DNA from: Trichobilharzia szidati
Taxonomy: Eukaryota > Platyhelminthes > Trematoda > Strigeidida > Schistosomatidae
Assembly (NCBI GenBank): GCA_944472155.2
Contig: OX235279.1
Span: 58,873,564-58,937,563, forward strand
DNA: 64,000 nucleotides
Direction of reading: 5' to 3'
How positions within the stretch are numbered: the first letter of the stretch is position 1; each line of letters opens with the position of its first letter. Positions 1 through 14,800 of this stretch are shown here, piece by piece. Both the position numbers and the translations under genes were made by a program. A model generated the notes under the pieces. The model saw nothing but the letters and a program-made list of their open reading frames with translations, was not told the DNA's origin and did no database searches.

Positions 1-1276
1 TCTACATTATCTGAAAAATTATTATTCCATTATATTATGTCACTTTGACATACTATATTACTACTGAGAGCTAACAATTTTTGTGGATTTTTTTTAGTAA
101 ACAGTTTTACTACTACTGACTGATTACAGATTGTTCAGTACTAATCAGTTAACTTCAAAAACACTCAATCTCCATTAATATGACAGGCTCCATAAGTGTA
201 TTTAAACTGGAATCAAGAGGAAATCTAAGCGTGAATTAAGACATACGTTTTTCACAAAATGAATTTACAGTCAATTCCTTAAGTTAATAGAACCTTTAAG
301 CGGACAACTTATCAGAATATTTCGTCGCGCATTTAGAGATTTATCGTCCAACAGATATTAACAAACCTTTGCATTCCCGTACGTAATTGCTAGAAGTATT
401 ATTTGTATTATTGTACAATTATTCTCTGCTTTAATGTAAGCCAGTAAACACTGAGTATACTTTTTATTAGATTATAGACATTTGGTATTGAAATGTTAGA
501 ATGAATATTGTCAAATCATTTAGACTGGGCAACAGGAAACACAATGGACTTGATTGATTGTGAACAGTTTCTTTTGTTTTCTTTTCCAGTGTTCATCGTA
601 ATTTTTAACTGACGCTTACTTTAGGGGAGGAACAAAACCTATTTACCAAGTGGTACATTTTTTACTCAGCAGAAAACAATTTTCAATCACAATGTCTAGA
701 AAAGTTCTCTGCTCAGTGGATTTAAATGCCTTTTTGCATTTAAGGCGATAGCATTTTATTAGACAGGTGATTGAGACACCTGGATTCTGTACATAACCTT
801 TGGGTAGGATGTTAATTCCCTCAAACCGGTGTCACTATCTGACTAAAAACTATGTTCCATTCTAAATTAAGACTTGTTTACCTGCAATTCACTTGAAGCG
901 AAAATAAATAGATTCAAATATGTCTTTTGTGCATTTCGCGTTCACTCATTCCTAATAATACTCCTCTCTGCCTTCTGACTGTTAGTTTAAAAAAATTTCA
1001 TACATGTTGGATTTTCAATATGAGTTTACCTCCTGGTAAATATCTCTTTTAAGGCGATCACGAGTACTGAAAGGCACACACCTTCAGTACACTATTTCCT
1101 AATATAAACAGACAGAACAAAAAATGAATCTACTTTTGTACGCTGCTGGTCACCAAACATTTTAAACACTTGAAGATATTGAAAACAGAAGAATAGATTC
1201 CGACTTATAAAAAATTGCAGAATAATTCCAACCTATGTAATCTTTCTTATTAGTGATCTTCACAGGTTGAATAACC

Positions 1277-1324
<48 letters not shown>
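1277..1324. repeat. (TA)n microsatellite
   Basis: An almost pure TA dinucleotide run broken once by TG. Confidence 0.9.
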
Positions 1325-1325
<1 letters not shown>

Positions 1326-3939
1326 CATGACTTATGTAAGATTTGGATGCATTGGTTGCTTTATGCCTTCAGTAACCTTTTACAGCATTCGAAAAATTGA
1401 TTTAAAAAATTTATCGTTTATACCCTAAATAATATTTTCTTTATGCCTTTTTATGATAATGATAAAAAGGGGAATGAAACTATCATCTGACGAAAGTATA
1501 AGTGTCTGTTTACATTCATATACGTACACCGGCAATGTATGACGTGTCTCCGGTATATTTCTTTATCTTTATTGTTATTATTGCTTATCACTATTAACCA
1601 CTTCTTAACTCGGTGAGATTATCAGCTTATTTGATTACGTGATATTGAAGCCGTTGGCCTTCAGGTACATTCACTTATGTCTTAACTCTCTGTGTAGTTA
1701 TTATTTACTTTGGAAAGAAACCGCTGCTTCTATAAATGCCTTTTACGTTGATCACGTATATATGTATATACATATGGTCAACGTTGTTACAATTAAAAAC
1801 TAGCCATTAGTAGTCGCTTATGATTGTTATTATTCATTACAAAACATGTGAAACACTTAAAACCAAACAATGTTGACTGTCATCATAAGTTGCAATGCCC
1901 AGCCGTTTCGATGAATAAATATTTCAATAGATTCAACTGTTTTCATATCCAAGTGTATACGTATATCTTAACGAACAAGTTCGAACTTATCTCTTTTAAT
2001 TCGATTTAGGGAGAACATTGAGCTTGAAAATACTCTAAGACTCATGAATAATAAGTGAAGTGAAAATAATGGATTTTCTCAATAGGCTTTAGGAAAATGT
2101 GCTTCACAAAATTATATGAATATCACTGATGTTGAAAGTCAGTCAGTCAATAGTAATCTTCTTAGGCTGTTGTTACTTATTAGCAGAGTGTATTGTTCCC
2201 TAAATAATCGAATGCTGGAGTCTGGACAGACCATCGGTTTGACTACAGGTCATTACAAGGATCTGCTTAGTAACATTGTATGCTCTGCGCACCAATACTT
2301 GTAAACATGCATTAGCCACTGGAGTTTTGCCTCAGTGCCCTCTCATAAAATTCAAATACATGAAGACTACCTAACAAGGTTTTTTACAGTATACACAGAC
2401 ATATTGAAATATATGCATCCGATATAATTTTTTTAACGCCTGGGTTTTCTTTTCGCGTCACATTCACACAACACTATTTAGCATAAATTACCATTATATT
2501 TTAGCTACAAATTGAACTGGTTAATTGATTCTCCAAAGCGCCCAGAGAAAGTTAACAAAATATCAGACTTTAAGGATAGACTTTAAATTTCCCGTACAAG
2601 CTTAACAAAGATTACAACTACTTCATTGCAACAATGCTCCAGTCATTGATGTTTAATTTCCAGTTGTATAATACAGAACCATTTATATCACTTCTCTTAA
2701 GTGAATGTCTTTTATTAATTCAAGTTTTTCTCTTCCCGTTACTTAGAGTGAACTTTAATATGATAAAGAAAAAAGAGTCTATTCTATTTGACTAGATAGG
2801 TACTCGTATCTCTTTCAAAAACTGTTACAAAAAATACTGCTTTCGTTTTCTTTTCAACTTAAACCTAAGCTGAAAAAAGTATGTTAACATTTCTACTTCA
2901 ATTGATTATTATTGTTGCTTCCTATCTCCATCCATTTTGACTGCCGTCTGCTACTTCATGTGAGGAAAGTTTCTTAAACTTTGTTCATTCAAAAAAAGTG
3001 GTCAAATATGCTTCAATTATTCCTATTATCACAAATTTATGTTTTCTTTCTTCTAAGAAAGAAAGAAATACTCAACTCTTAGTATAACTTCACCTTATAT
3101 ATTTTAGTAAATAACAAGTATGTAATTGAAATTTGAATGACAACAGTTAAGTTAGTTTTTTTTCTCTCACAATTTTCTATATCATGACACAATGTGTGTA
3201 TCATTCTGCCAGTTAGTTCTATGTATAAGCGTCTCACAAGAATGTGGAAACAAAGTTTTGATCGTATGTGCATTTCTTCTTCTTTAAAATGAAAACAATA
3301 TTATAGTTATGATATATGCGACAGGAAGAGTAGGTAAATTTCAATTCAGACAATAAATGAGAGAAAGAGAGAGATAGTCAGCGCTCTTACTTGTCGTTCT
3401 CTGTCACCCTCTTTAATGAATACCAAGAGTGAACATCAAGTTTTGTTAAATGCATACCTGCACTCCTTGTAGTGTACATGCTCTTTTTGTTTATTCAATA
3501 ATAATAAATTAACTTACATAATATTTCTAACCCATCACATTTGTTTTATTATTTTGTTTATCTTGATACCTGTCTTTTGGAATCTGAATAAATTAGGAAC
3601 AAAGTGAAATATATATACATTATATGTATTTATTTATTATTTTTGAGAAAACTCTATATTTTCAAGTATTAGTTTTGTATGGATTTTGTTTGATTGCTCA
3701 TGATGTCAGCTCATGATGAAATCCTCCATGCAAAACTCTATTGTACATATTTTTATTTACCCGTGACATTATATGTAGACAATTTCACTGCTATTGAAAG
3801 TATTTTTTATCTTGTCCTTTTCATTTATTTTGTAATGTAATTATGTGCGACTCAGTTTCGGTTAATAGTAATAACTGCAAAATAGTTTCCGGATTGTTAG
3901 CTGAAATATATTAAATGTATATCAGAAAAGATATTATTA

Positions 3940-3981
3940 CTATTATTATTATTATTATTAGTAGTAGTAGTAGTAGTAGTA
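3940..3981. repeat. Compound (ATT)n/(GTA)n microsatellite
   Basis: A run of ATT units switches directly to a run of GTA units. Confidence 0.85.
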
Positions 3982-4992
3982 ATCAAGATATTAATTATCC
4001 CCCTGAGTAGTCACAATTTTTATTTTCATGGGAAATGATATGTATACACTGTAATGTGAGTACATAACATACAGGTTATGAAAATAGTAACAATGTAATT
4101 ATGAGAACTTATTTAATGGCAAATTGATTCCCATATAATAAGTGATATCACATGGATTAATCTGTTTAGCCGACTGTTTATCATAGAATGCAAGAGGGAC
4201 TTCTTGTCTAGTAATCTTTCCTGTCTGATAATAGAGAGAGAGAGAATAGATATAAAGTGATGATGATTTCAAGTGCAATCTTTTCACTCAACCTTAACTT
4301 CTAATAGTCATTAAATAAAGTATGTTTAAGTATTGGAAAGACATTTTTAAGGCCTTAAATTGATTTAAATTTGGTGATTTGGTTATTTTCATCACTACAC
4401 CAGTTAAAGTATTGATAATTAAACTATTCAATGTTAGTCAGCAGGAAAAATAGCTTGCATTAAATTTCATTATTTTTTAACGAGCACATAACCTCAAGAA
4501 GACTTCCATTTTCACTCAGATTCAAATTTGTCTTGCGATGTTGGAAACCGTAAGACTAAATTATTTAGGCTATTAATGAAATCCTGAAATACTGTATTAA
4601 GACCGACTGTTAGTAAATAAATTATATCAGCAAAGAAATATAATATCATCGAAAAAGAAATGTACATTCATCTATTGATGAAAATGTTAAACTCACCTAT
4701 CCACTTTTGAGTGTCACTCGTCTCCCGTAACATAACTGTAGACTAGTCCCAGTCGAGTACATACTTCACAACATTCCATAAAAGTACTCATAACTAGTTT
4801 TATTGAAAAATAAAACTAGTAGAGAATAAATTGCAATATGGCCTATTGGGAAGTATGCATAGACTAGAAGATAATACACGAGAAGGCAAATATTATGCAT
4901 TTAAAGAATTCATTATTACATCCAATTTTGTGATAAATGTATAGAATCAAACCTTTCATTGTGCAAAAACCTTAAATCTAAATTGCAGTCCA

Positions 4993-5018
4993 GTATATAT
5001 ATATATATATATATATAT
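4993..5018. repeat. (TA)n microsatellite
   Basis: Thirteen uninterrupted TA units. Confidence 0.85.
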
Positions 5019-7033
5019 GCCTTGAAATACTTCAGTGAACACTTATTTTCAGGTCATAGGTAGTAGGTGTACATGTGTGTGTGTGCGTTTCACCATTAAA
5101 TAGTGTAAATTTATACTGCTGACCTTATCTACTGCCCTGCCTAAGCTGCAGATTGTTGTTCAACCCACATTCACTATAAATGCACAGTCCATCACTTATT
5201 GGACTACAAGGGTATGAAAAATGCACAAAATTAATTATCCCCATACCTAATTTAACTGTGATTGGTTCATGGCTGTTTTCCTTTCACACAGCAGGATTAG
5301 ACGCTTTATCATAATCAAACATGAATACTTAACTATACATTTCAGTGGTAGCATATTTACGCACAAGCCTGACCTATTAGTTGCTAGCCTATAAATGATA
5401 AACATACACATGAAGCTGGGCATACCCGAGTTTAGTAGACCAAAGCCCTGGCAACAAATCATTCTGCAGTCATAGCCAACATCTTATATGCAGTCATCGT
5501 AAACTGACAAAGTTTTCCTAAATATATCCCAAATATTAGGCACAACAGTGTTTAAAAAAGAAGTTTCTGTATATTACTAAACCGGAAAAACACCATTTGT
5601 GATAGCCTGTAATTGAATTTTAACACTGAAATCCAAGTTTGAATAGTAATAGTGAACTTTATTCTTCATTTTCTGTTAAAATCCATGCTAGAAAATTACA
5701 AATGTATCTTTTTTCCGACTAATAATAATGCCGAGTAAACAGTATTGTTCATGCCTAACCACACTCGTGATGCTTTTCTAATATTTTCCTTGACTAATCT
5801 CTTTCTTTTGGCAACAATCACCAAGTGACATGGCATTACGTGTACCTTTTAACATGAGTTTTCCCAAATCTGATTATGAGACAAGAAGTGGTCAACCTGT
5901 CAAACGCTAAAAGTAAATAAAGGTTGGGTGATTCGCATATTTCAAGGAAATGACGGAAGGAAGAACGTAATTAATTCACATAAAGGGATCACTTAGGTTT
6001 TCTGACTATATTGGTGTATTTTAAAACAATGTCAACTTCTTTCTGTCTGGTGATCCGTCTCTTTCATTTAAATAAATTCATATGTAATGATGATAAAGGT
6101 ATATTTTGAATGGAAATAGGGTAAATCAATATAATGTGAACAAATAACTAAAGATAGTTACGTTTAAAACTTGTTACAATTAAAACCAGGATGGCTGTAC
6201 ATCCATTCTAATTAGCAATTATAAATGAAGTCCAATCAACGTGAAGTAACTAGGTGTTATCCTGTTAATATATGTGTTTGAGAATGCAACAAAGAGAAAC
6301 AACCCCTCAGAGAATATTTTGCTATGCCTTGTATCCTTAAGTTTAAATTCCTTCCTCACTTAAAATGAATAGCATGGGATGCTTTAGTGAGAATTATTGA
6401 CAAAGAAATGAAGGAACTTCTTCGCACTTTAGCACTGTTTTATTGTAGCTGTTTTTCCTGTCATGGTTAAATTTTGTTTAACAATGAAAACACTTTGCAA
6501 CCGACTAAGGTTGACATTTCTGTCAGGTTTTTATCATTTCTGTTATGTTCCATGCTTTCACTATATGATATGAAATGTGTATGTGCTTATTAACCCAATA
6601 AAGGTCGGACACTTGTGTCATTATGGTCAAACGGCTTTGTTGTAAGCCGTTTAATTGTCATAAATATACCTTGTATGAAACTCAGTACTAACGTTATACT
6701 TGCCACATTAGTAGGATCTGGTCGTTTCATGTAGTAAACAGTAAACACAAAGTAATATAAGTTCCATGAATAAAACTAAAACCGCAGTTGGGTTAGATTG
6801 TTTCTAAAGTGAATGTCGATGAACCTTATTTCACAAATTGTTGTCAATTTTTGTGTAGTTTTTTCCCTCGAGTAAATTAAACATTTAAAGCACTTAAACT
6901 AGAAAAGTAGTAACTAAGTTATATATTATGTTTGTTGAATGAAGGGATACGAGTAAGTCACACTTAGTAATATGATAGACAATCTCAAATTCAATTTATT
7001 GTAACAACTTTAATCAGTGCATTTGTGATTGTA

Positions 7034-7090
<57 letters not shown>
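7034..7090. repeat. Compound (CT)n/(TA)n microsatellite
   Basis: A CT run is followed directly by a TA run, about 57 bases in all. Confidence 0.9.
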
Positions 7091-7092
<2 letters not shown>

Positions 7093-8494
7093 CCAATTCT
7101 CTGTAATCTGACATATTTCACGGTCATATGAGCTCAAAGCGCTTTACTTTCTCCGCATAACTGACTACAAGATTATTATGAAGTTTATTATATAAAGACA
7201 GTATGAAATAGCTTAAAATAGATAAATGAACTTCGTAAGTCTTACAAATGTATGTTTTGTTTTCCTTCATCTGTTTAATTAATTCTTACATAACAACAAC
7301 ATCGCTAAGCAAAAAGGAAAACATAAAATAGTAAAAAATAACATTATTATTATCATAAGCTTTCGGTCCGTCTGGTTTGATGTATATCTTATATTTTGTA
7401 TTGTGTTACTATTATAATAAAGCGTGTAAGAAGAATGTGCATATGTTCACTTTAAATGTGGAAACTAGTCTTAGAATTCGATTTTATTGCTGTCTAGCTT
7501 ACTAATATCACTATTAAACCCTCAATACTGATTGGTACATTCTAATAACCCAATACACTTCGGATTTCCTGTATTGTAAAATCTGTCGTTCAATCGATAG
7601 CTTTATATATATTCACCTATTTCTCCTTGTGCTATATATTCTGGCTTTGTCTGTTAGACAGGTATTAAATTGTGCCGTGTGTTGGGAGTTTTCAAGAGAA
7701 AGCAGTTTTTTTAAAGGAAACATCATACTGTTATCAGGCAGTCAGATAAGAGACCGAAAGAAAAACTTACTTTCACCACAAACCAAAGGCTACAAAATGG
7801 GTGTGACTAAACCTAAATATTTAAAACTTTACATGCGCAAGTGTATGTGCGTATGTGTGTTAATATGTTTGCATGTTGATACAAAATGTCTGCAAAAGGA
7901 GGATGCACACAAACATGTCCAGCATTTAGGAGACCAGACTTGCATTTATTGCCTAAATTGTCTATAGGGTGATTAAGACCAGGATACAGCTAACTACTAG
8001 TGCTTAGCCTTTAACCAAATATCTCAAAGAGATATCTGACTGGTATGTGCACACAATTTTCTTTCTTGTACATATCAAATAAATCAAATCAGACAGATGA
8101 ATACTCCATACAGATATCAAATTTGAATCATTTTCCTATGAAACCGAAAAGATTTTGGGAATTCGGTTTGTGAAACACAGATTGCCTAGGTTATCAAAGA
8201 ATCTTAAATAGAAAAAGATTGTAAAAGCTGGCTAGCAGACAAGTATTTCTTGATTACTTGAAGTATTTCACTTTAGAATGAGTATTACATTTAAATTCAG
8301 GAGAAGCTGCCTCCACCCATGTCATAATGATTACTCTGTGTCCCAACAGGTACACATTTAATTTCAATCCACAGGGTGCACTCGGTTTTACTATCCTTTA
8401 AATACTCATTATTTTTTTAATTTCCCCCTCAGAATATATGCCTATTAAGTGTTCATCACAGTTTTTATCACTAATATTTATTGTTTTCCAACAG

Positions 8495-8867
8495 AATTAC
8501 TCGTCTTTTACTCGAACATTGCGCATTAACACCGTGGATAGTGGATGAGCCACAACCAGATGGCTTGACAGCTTTACATCTTGCTTCACTGAGTGGAAAT
8601 TTGGAAGCTGTAGATCTCCTTTTACAAGCGGGCGCTAGTCCAAACCTAGTTGTTCGCCGTCCAACTGGTCTGCCTCCATTAGATGGATGTAATTCAGAAA
8701 TACTAGGCTCCGTATTTACACCACTCCATCTTGCTGTTCACAGGGCGCATCCAGGTGTTGTTTGCATATTACTTTGTTACAGAGCTAGAGCGGGTTGTCG
8801 CAGCGGAGCAGGACGAAGTCCAATGCAGTTAGCTCTGACTGCTTTAGCTGAAAATGAAGAGTCTCAG
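8495..8867 (+). CDS. mib1: mind bomb exon with ankyrin repeats
   Basis: The acceptor is TTTTCCAACAG and the donor is CAG|GTAAGT. The exon begins with the third base of a split codon and ends in phase 0. It encodes 124 complete residues with two clear ankyrin repeats (cores [19 protein letters not shown] and [19 protein letters not shown]) and part of a third. No exon can be recognised upstream in 1-8494, so the preceding intron is long or starts outside the window. Confidence 0.9.
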
Positions 8868-11800
8868 GTAAGTATTTTTTTAAAAACAATGCTTCATATC
8901 TTTATTGTCTTATCCGTAACACTCTCCAATGAACGTTATTTAATCGTGTACTAGTGGCATAGCTTTATGCAAATTCACTGCGTAACCAGTATCAGAATGT
9001 AACAAGGTTATACAGCTGACGTGTCAATATTTAGAAAATAAAATTAGCAGTTAAGAATAAAGTTTATACTCAGTTTTATTTACTACAAACATTACATAAC
9101 TGTTTAATGTAGTACGGAATACTACGGATGTACTGCATTTTATCGCTTTCATTTTATGCACAAACATTTCGAATTATCACAAAACAAGATTAATAATTCT
9201 CACTAACCGGTATAAAAAGTGATGAAGACTGAAATTATTCAAACTTAAAACAGCCCAAAGGTTAACTGTTAGTTTTTCGACGAAATTTTGTCCAGTGTTC
9301 ATGGAGTAAAACGATTAATTAGTTTAATGAACTTCAGAAAAGGTATCATGATAACGAAAAAGATTTGTTTTCCACTGAATACTCCTTTATTAAAGTTCCC
9401 AGTATTATCTTACAACAGATATGGGAAGCCGCTGCAATTTAAATCCCTAAAGGAAAGAAACTACTAAGTGGAAAAGCGTTACTTTTTACCAGTATTTTCC
9501 TGCAGAAAACTATGCACATATATTTTATTAATGAAATAAATGTAAATTTATTGTCTTTAAGTGTTCTAAAAAAAAACAATGAAGATTGGATATAATCACA
9601 ATTAACGATGATGTGTTGATTAAAAATAAAATAGTTATATGTATTACCGGAACACCATTGGACACACCAAGATCGAAACAGTCGTCAAATGAAAAAAAAT
9701 GTGACAGTTGAATTTACATGTAAGAGAAGTCATGTTAAGAAAGAAGACATAATGAATAAGCTGTTAACAGACTGATGGCAGATAGATAGATTTAACGAAA
9801 TATAGGAGGAATTATTTCACCATGGTGACAGGTAGAAGACCAGTTAAAGTAAGAGAGTAATAGTGAAATTACTGCTTTTTCAATGCTGAAATTTATAATG
9901 CGAAAACACCAATAAAGTAACGTAAACTTCAGTATTTCATTATCTGAGACTATATGTAACGTCTTGTTATCAGTGCCAAACACTTCCTATCCCTTCTATG
10001 TTGATAAATTATTCTCATAGGCACTTATCAGATGTCGTTGAAAATGAAGTACAAATATTTAGTCGTAATATTTGCTTATAAACTTCATCATCAGTTTGTT
10101 AATTAAGGATGTATAGATTCAATACATTTAAATAATACCACCTTGGTTGGAACACTAATTTAACGACTACCTTTCTATTCCTTTGAATAATATAAACCTA
10201 TCTTACACATCAAAATGTTAGTGGGAAAGGGATGTTTTTTTTTGTCAAGCTACCAGTCCCGGCCGATAACTGCTACCTTGCCGTGGTGGTCGGGCTTGAA
10301 TGCCGCAGTGACCCAACAAGCTAAACTGGCTGGGACTCATGTCCCTGCAGGTCCTACCATGCCAGGAAGGTTGTTTGGATAGCGGTTAGACTAAAAGCAG
10401 TTACCATGGGGTACATGGGCTCCAGAATCCAATCGGATCAAGTGGCGTACGAACCCATATGGGTCACCGGCAACCATGGGAACGCAGCACCTGATGCTGC
10501 TCCGCTGCCTTGCGGATTAGACTCCAAGTCAAAGGCTTGGGGAGTGGTCCCTTAAGAAAACCACCTGCTTCGGTCTGGGCGCCCGGGCAATATCTCAGCC
10601 CTCACACAATTAATTAAATGAAGCAACAAACTATCAGTGAAACTCATCGCGCGCTCTTAACAATGCTCTCAAGCAATAATGATGTCCCAGTTGATATATC
10701 TCTTTCCAACCTTACTTTTATTTTTATACTTAGTTTCCTGTATTTTACCTTTGCTCACCTTGACTTCTTAACCTCCGACAGCCTTTCGCCTTTGTTTGGA
10801 TTCCTAGCCTATCCGTGTCGTTTCGAGATGTTAGTGAGTAACCCTCAAAATGGCTGTCCCCAATGTGACATCTAACACAGATATCCTGAAACCGCGTGCC
10901 GCGTTCAAGCTGGCCACCTAGAATGTTCGGACGCTGATGCAAATCGGACAACAGGCATGGTTGGTAAGAATGTTGGAAAGCCTCGCTATCGATGTCTGCT
11001 GCATTTCGGAGACTCGCATTCAAGATCCCAGTGAAGTGCTTCGATTATCCTCTCCATCTGGAAGTTCTAGTAGTATGTACCACCTGCGCTTGTCCGGGGA
11101 CCCTGTGGCGTCGGCATCCGGCGTAGCTGGTGTCGTCGTCGCACTGAGCGCTAGAGCCGAAGCTGCACTGCTCGACTGGATTCCCATTAACAGTCGTTTA
11201 TGTGCTGTGAGGCTGGAAGGTTATACGAAAGTAAGGAGTAGTAGGCCAGATAGGCGGTGTCTATTTGTTGTCTCTGCCTATGCACCAACAGATTGCAGTC
11301 CGGATGCAATGAAGGACGAGTTCTACCACCAACTTAACGATCTCTTGAGACAAGCGGGTCGGAGGGATATCGTAGTGCTGGCTGGGGACTTGAATGCACA
11401 GGTCGGGCGTCTGAGCTCAGAGGAGAATCGTCTAGGTGGTCAATGGGGACTACATGGTTGCAGGTCAGATAATGGGGACCGTCTTCTGCAGCTTTGCGCG
11501 GATCACAACCTATTTCTAGCCAGCACCAACTTCCGGCACAGCCATCGCCGTAGCGCTACCTGGCGTCTTTTCTCTGCGAATCAAGCTTGGACTCAGATCG
11601 ATCACATTGCTGTCAGTTTCGTGTGGCGAGGATGCATACAAGACTGTTGCTCCTTCTGGAGCACATGTCTGGACTCCGATCATGCGTTAGTGTGTGCCAA
11701 GTTCGTCTTGCTATTTGGTGGGGTTCATAAAAGGCGTCGTCTAAACGTTGATGTAAGCAAACTAGTAGCACCTGAAATATCAGAATGAGTTACAATCAAT

Positions 11801-14800
11801 GCTTGCCAGCAACCCCCCAAGTAGTATAGATGAACATTGGCTCCATATGCAAGGTGCCATGCAAAGAGATAGTGTAACCGCTTGCGGCTTGAATGAATGC
11901 TGTGCTAAAAACACTGGGTTTCTGCGAGTTCCTTGCAACTCCTGGATGAACGCCGGTCCATTCCGGCTGGCAGAGAATACAGCAATAAGCGAAAGGCACT
12001 TACACGCAAGACTAGATAGTGTTTACCTAAGGACCGCGAAGCCTGGTGGTTAAAACGTGCGTATGAGATGGAGTCAGCTGCCGCATCTGGCAACAGTCGG
12101 AAGCTCTTCCAGCTCATCCGAGACACCGGCAGCAAGAAACAAGGTGTCAGCGAGACGGTCTGTGAGGCAGATGGCACGCCAATTACCAGTTTGAAAAGAC
12201 GCCTGGAACGCTGGGCAGAGAACTTCGGGAAACAGTTTAGCTGGTCACCAGCTTCAATGTCTGCTGTCATTAGCCCCAGTGCTCCTTGGTCGGTTAATAC
12301 CGACCCACCAACCGAAGCGGAGGTCCGTAAGGAACTCCAAGTGTTAAAACGCCATAAGGCGCCCGGCCCAGACAATTTACCCCCGGCTCTTTTTAAAGAT
12401 GGTGGTGAGACTCTTACAATGGCTCCAACTGGGTTGTTCAGGAAGGTATGGGAAACTGAGAGTGTACCATCAATGTGGAACGAAGCCATCATCGTCCCTA
12501 TCTTTAAAAAGGGTCGACGTAATTCGTGTGACAATCATAGGGGTATCAGTCTGCTACCAGTCGCGTCTAAATTATTGGCTTCTGTCTTGCTTCGCAGACT
12601 GTGCAAAATACGTGAAGGATTGATTCACGAAGAGCTGGCTGGGTTTCGTTCAGGTCATGGATGCATTGATCATGTGTTCACCCTTCGCCAGTTGTTGGAA
12701 CACCGCTATACTTATTGCAGGCTAGCAATCGTTGTGTTTCTTGATATTAGGGCTGCCTTCGATTCGTTGGACTGAACTTTTCTTTGGAACTGTCCGTTAG
12801 AGAGGGCTGTACCTGAGAAATTTGTTAACATCTTGAAAGTCCTATATACAGAGAAACATCTCAGGTAGAGTGAGGGCATGCAAGCAACTATCATCACTGT
12901 TCCCAACCAACAGTGGGGTTAGACAGGGTTGCCCAATCTCTCCATTTCTCTTTAACTTTGCCATCGATGACATTCTGGAGTCAGCTCTGAAGGATGTGCG
13001 TGAAGGTGGTGTAGATCTGCTACCTGGAGATAGACTTTTCGACCTCGAGTGTGCAGACGATATCGTCTTACTGTGCGATAGCATGCAGGCTGCCCAAATC
13101 GCACTTAATCAGTTGGTGATCAGTGTTTGTAAGTATGGTATATGCGTTGCACCGTCTAAGTGCAAAGTATTGTTACAAGATTGGCAGGAGCCTGTACCTG
13201 CGCTCACTCTTGCGGGTGAACCACTTGAAGTTGTTGATAAGTTTGTGTACCTGGGTAGTTGTGTGAGTGCTGGCGGAGGGGTGATGGATGAGATTTCCAA
13301 CTGTATAATGAAGGCTAGGGTGGCATACATCAACTTGTGCCACCTGTGGCGCCGTCGCGACGTTAGCCTGGCTGTCAAAGGTCGGGTATACCATTATTCG
13401 GTGCGGGCTGTCTTGCTCTACGCCTGTGAAACCTGGCCTCTCCGAGCTGAGGATGTGCGGCGACTCTGCGTGTTCGATCATCGCTGTCTCCGCAGGATTG
13501 CTTACGTTCGATGGCATAATCGCATGAGTAATTCTGAGGTTCGGCGGTGTGTGTTTGAACACAGTGGAGATCACCATTCATTGAGTGTCGTCATCTGGAA
13601 ACACCAGCTCCGGTGGCTTGGACATGTGCTGCGAATGTCATCCCAGAGGCTTCCGTACAGGTCTCTGTTCGCTAGCCCTGGGACGGGATGAAAAAGGCGG
13701 AGGGGTGGTCAGTCCATGATGTGGCGTCGTGGGATGAAGGATATTTGTGCTAGATTAGCATCGGTTGGTGTGTCACGACTCCCTGGTTGGGGTCCGCGAG
13801 ATAGCTCAAATCGATGGCTCGAAACGTTATCGGATATGGCCAAGAATCGTAATCAATGGCGAACGTGCTGCAATTTCCTTCTTTCTTCCCTTCCTGATGA
13901 TAGTTAACGAATACTGTTTGAACTTGTTAAACATGACTGTTTTCCTTCCTGATGAAGTTCTTTATTCGTTTTCTACCTATATTTTTACTTTTAATCTATG
14001 TTGTTTTATTATTATTGTGTGACGCATCTTTCTTGGTGCCATATTGTACCAATGTTTTCTGCGTTTAAATAAAATAAAATAATAAACAAGCTACCAGTTT
14101 GATATTGGATAAAGTATTTCTGAAAAACTTCAATAACTGTTTGCGCAGGAGTTTTGCATTCTTCATACTTGTTGACAGATATTGTAACATATAATGATGA
14201 GTCATCCACTCAACAAGGCAAAATAGCTGTGTGATTAAACCATAGAAAGTTTATTGTAAAGTATATTTATTTGGGAACTGAGGAATTAAAGAGAAATTTA
14301 AAGCAGGCTATTGTAAAACAGAATGACAAATAAAGGATCAATAATTGTTGGATTTATCCAACAGGCAGAAAAACTATTTCGCATTGTATTGCATTACAAA
14401 TTTAGTAAAAGGTTATCTGTAGTGGTTACGTTTAGATGAGTACAGTGTTTCGCTTTTACGCATACATATTATTGTTACACTTATTTTCACAACATATTCT
14501 CAGCCGAAAAATTATATGTTATCTTTCTATCCTGACTTTATACACATAATTATTTTTGAGCTGCAGTCAAATAATTCACATGTTTGAGTATATTGATAAA
14601 AAAACAAAGACCCTCAGATAAAATGGCGCAGCTACTGATCTTTGTTTTTGATATTCGGATGTTCAGAAAGAGGAAATAAGTAATTTTTGGCCAAAGAGTC
14701 TGACGACAGAAATTTCTCATTCACACATGAAAATAACCATATCAACATATCATCAGGAAAGTGAGTTTATAGCTGTAATAGATTTATTTGATAAGCTTTT

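Larger units (their letters stand above)
1..8494. other. AT-rich region without recognised gene
   Basis: No exon with coding character and splice sites could be supported on either strand. The region probably belongs to mind bomb introns or sequence upstream of its visible part. It contains simple repeats: (TA)n near 1277-1324, (ATT)n followed by (GTA)n near 3940-3981, (TA)n near 4993-5018, and (CT)n joined to (TA)n near 7034-7090. The short open frames are of random size and composition. Confidence 0.5.
10258..14086 (+). mobile_element. Near full-length RTE-like non-LTR retrotransposon, inactivated
   Basis: The element begins with a GC-richer 5' leader unlike the surrounding AT-rich intron, then encodes an apurinic endonuclease followed by reverse transcriptase, and ends in an (AAAAT)-type tail. 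It is bounded by a perfect 12-bp direct repeat, CAAGCTACCAGT, at 10246-10257 and 14087-14098. It lies in the mind bomb intron 8868-15300 in the same orientation as the gene. Length, single APE-RT reading order and short A-rich tail fit the RTE/SR2-type LINEs known from schistosomes; the exact family name is not certain. Several in-frame stops and at least two frame breaks mean that this copy cannot make an intact protein. Confidence 0.85.

Noticed and set aside
7629..7967. 112-codon plus-strand frame before the first mind bomb exon
   Set aside because: No ankyrin or other domain, no suitable splice sites, and low-complexity sequence towards the end.
11905..12534. 209-codon open frame on the minus strand
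   Set aside because: It lies antisense within the RTE reverse transcriptase and has no domain of its own; it is a shadow of the GC-richer coding sequence.
13173..13577. 134-codon minus-strand frame
   Set aside because: Antisense shadow of the RTE reverse transcriptase region.
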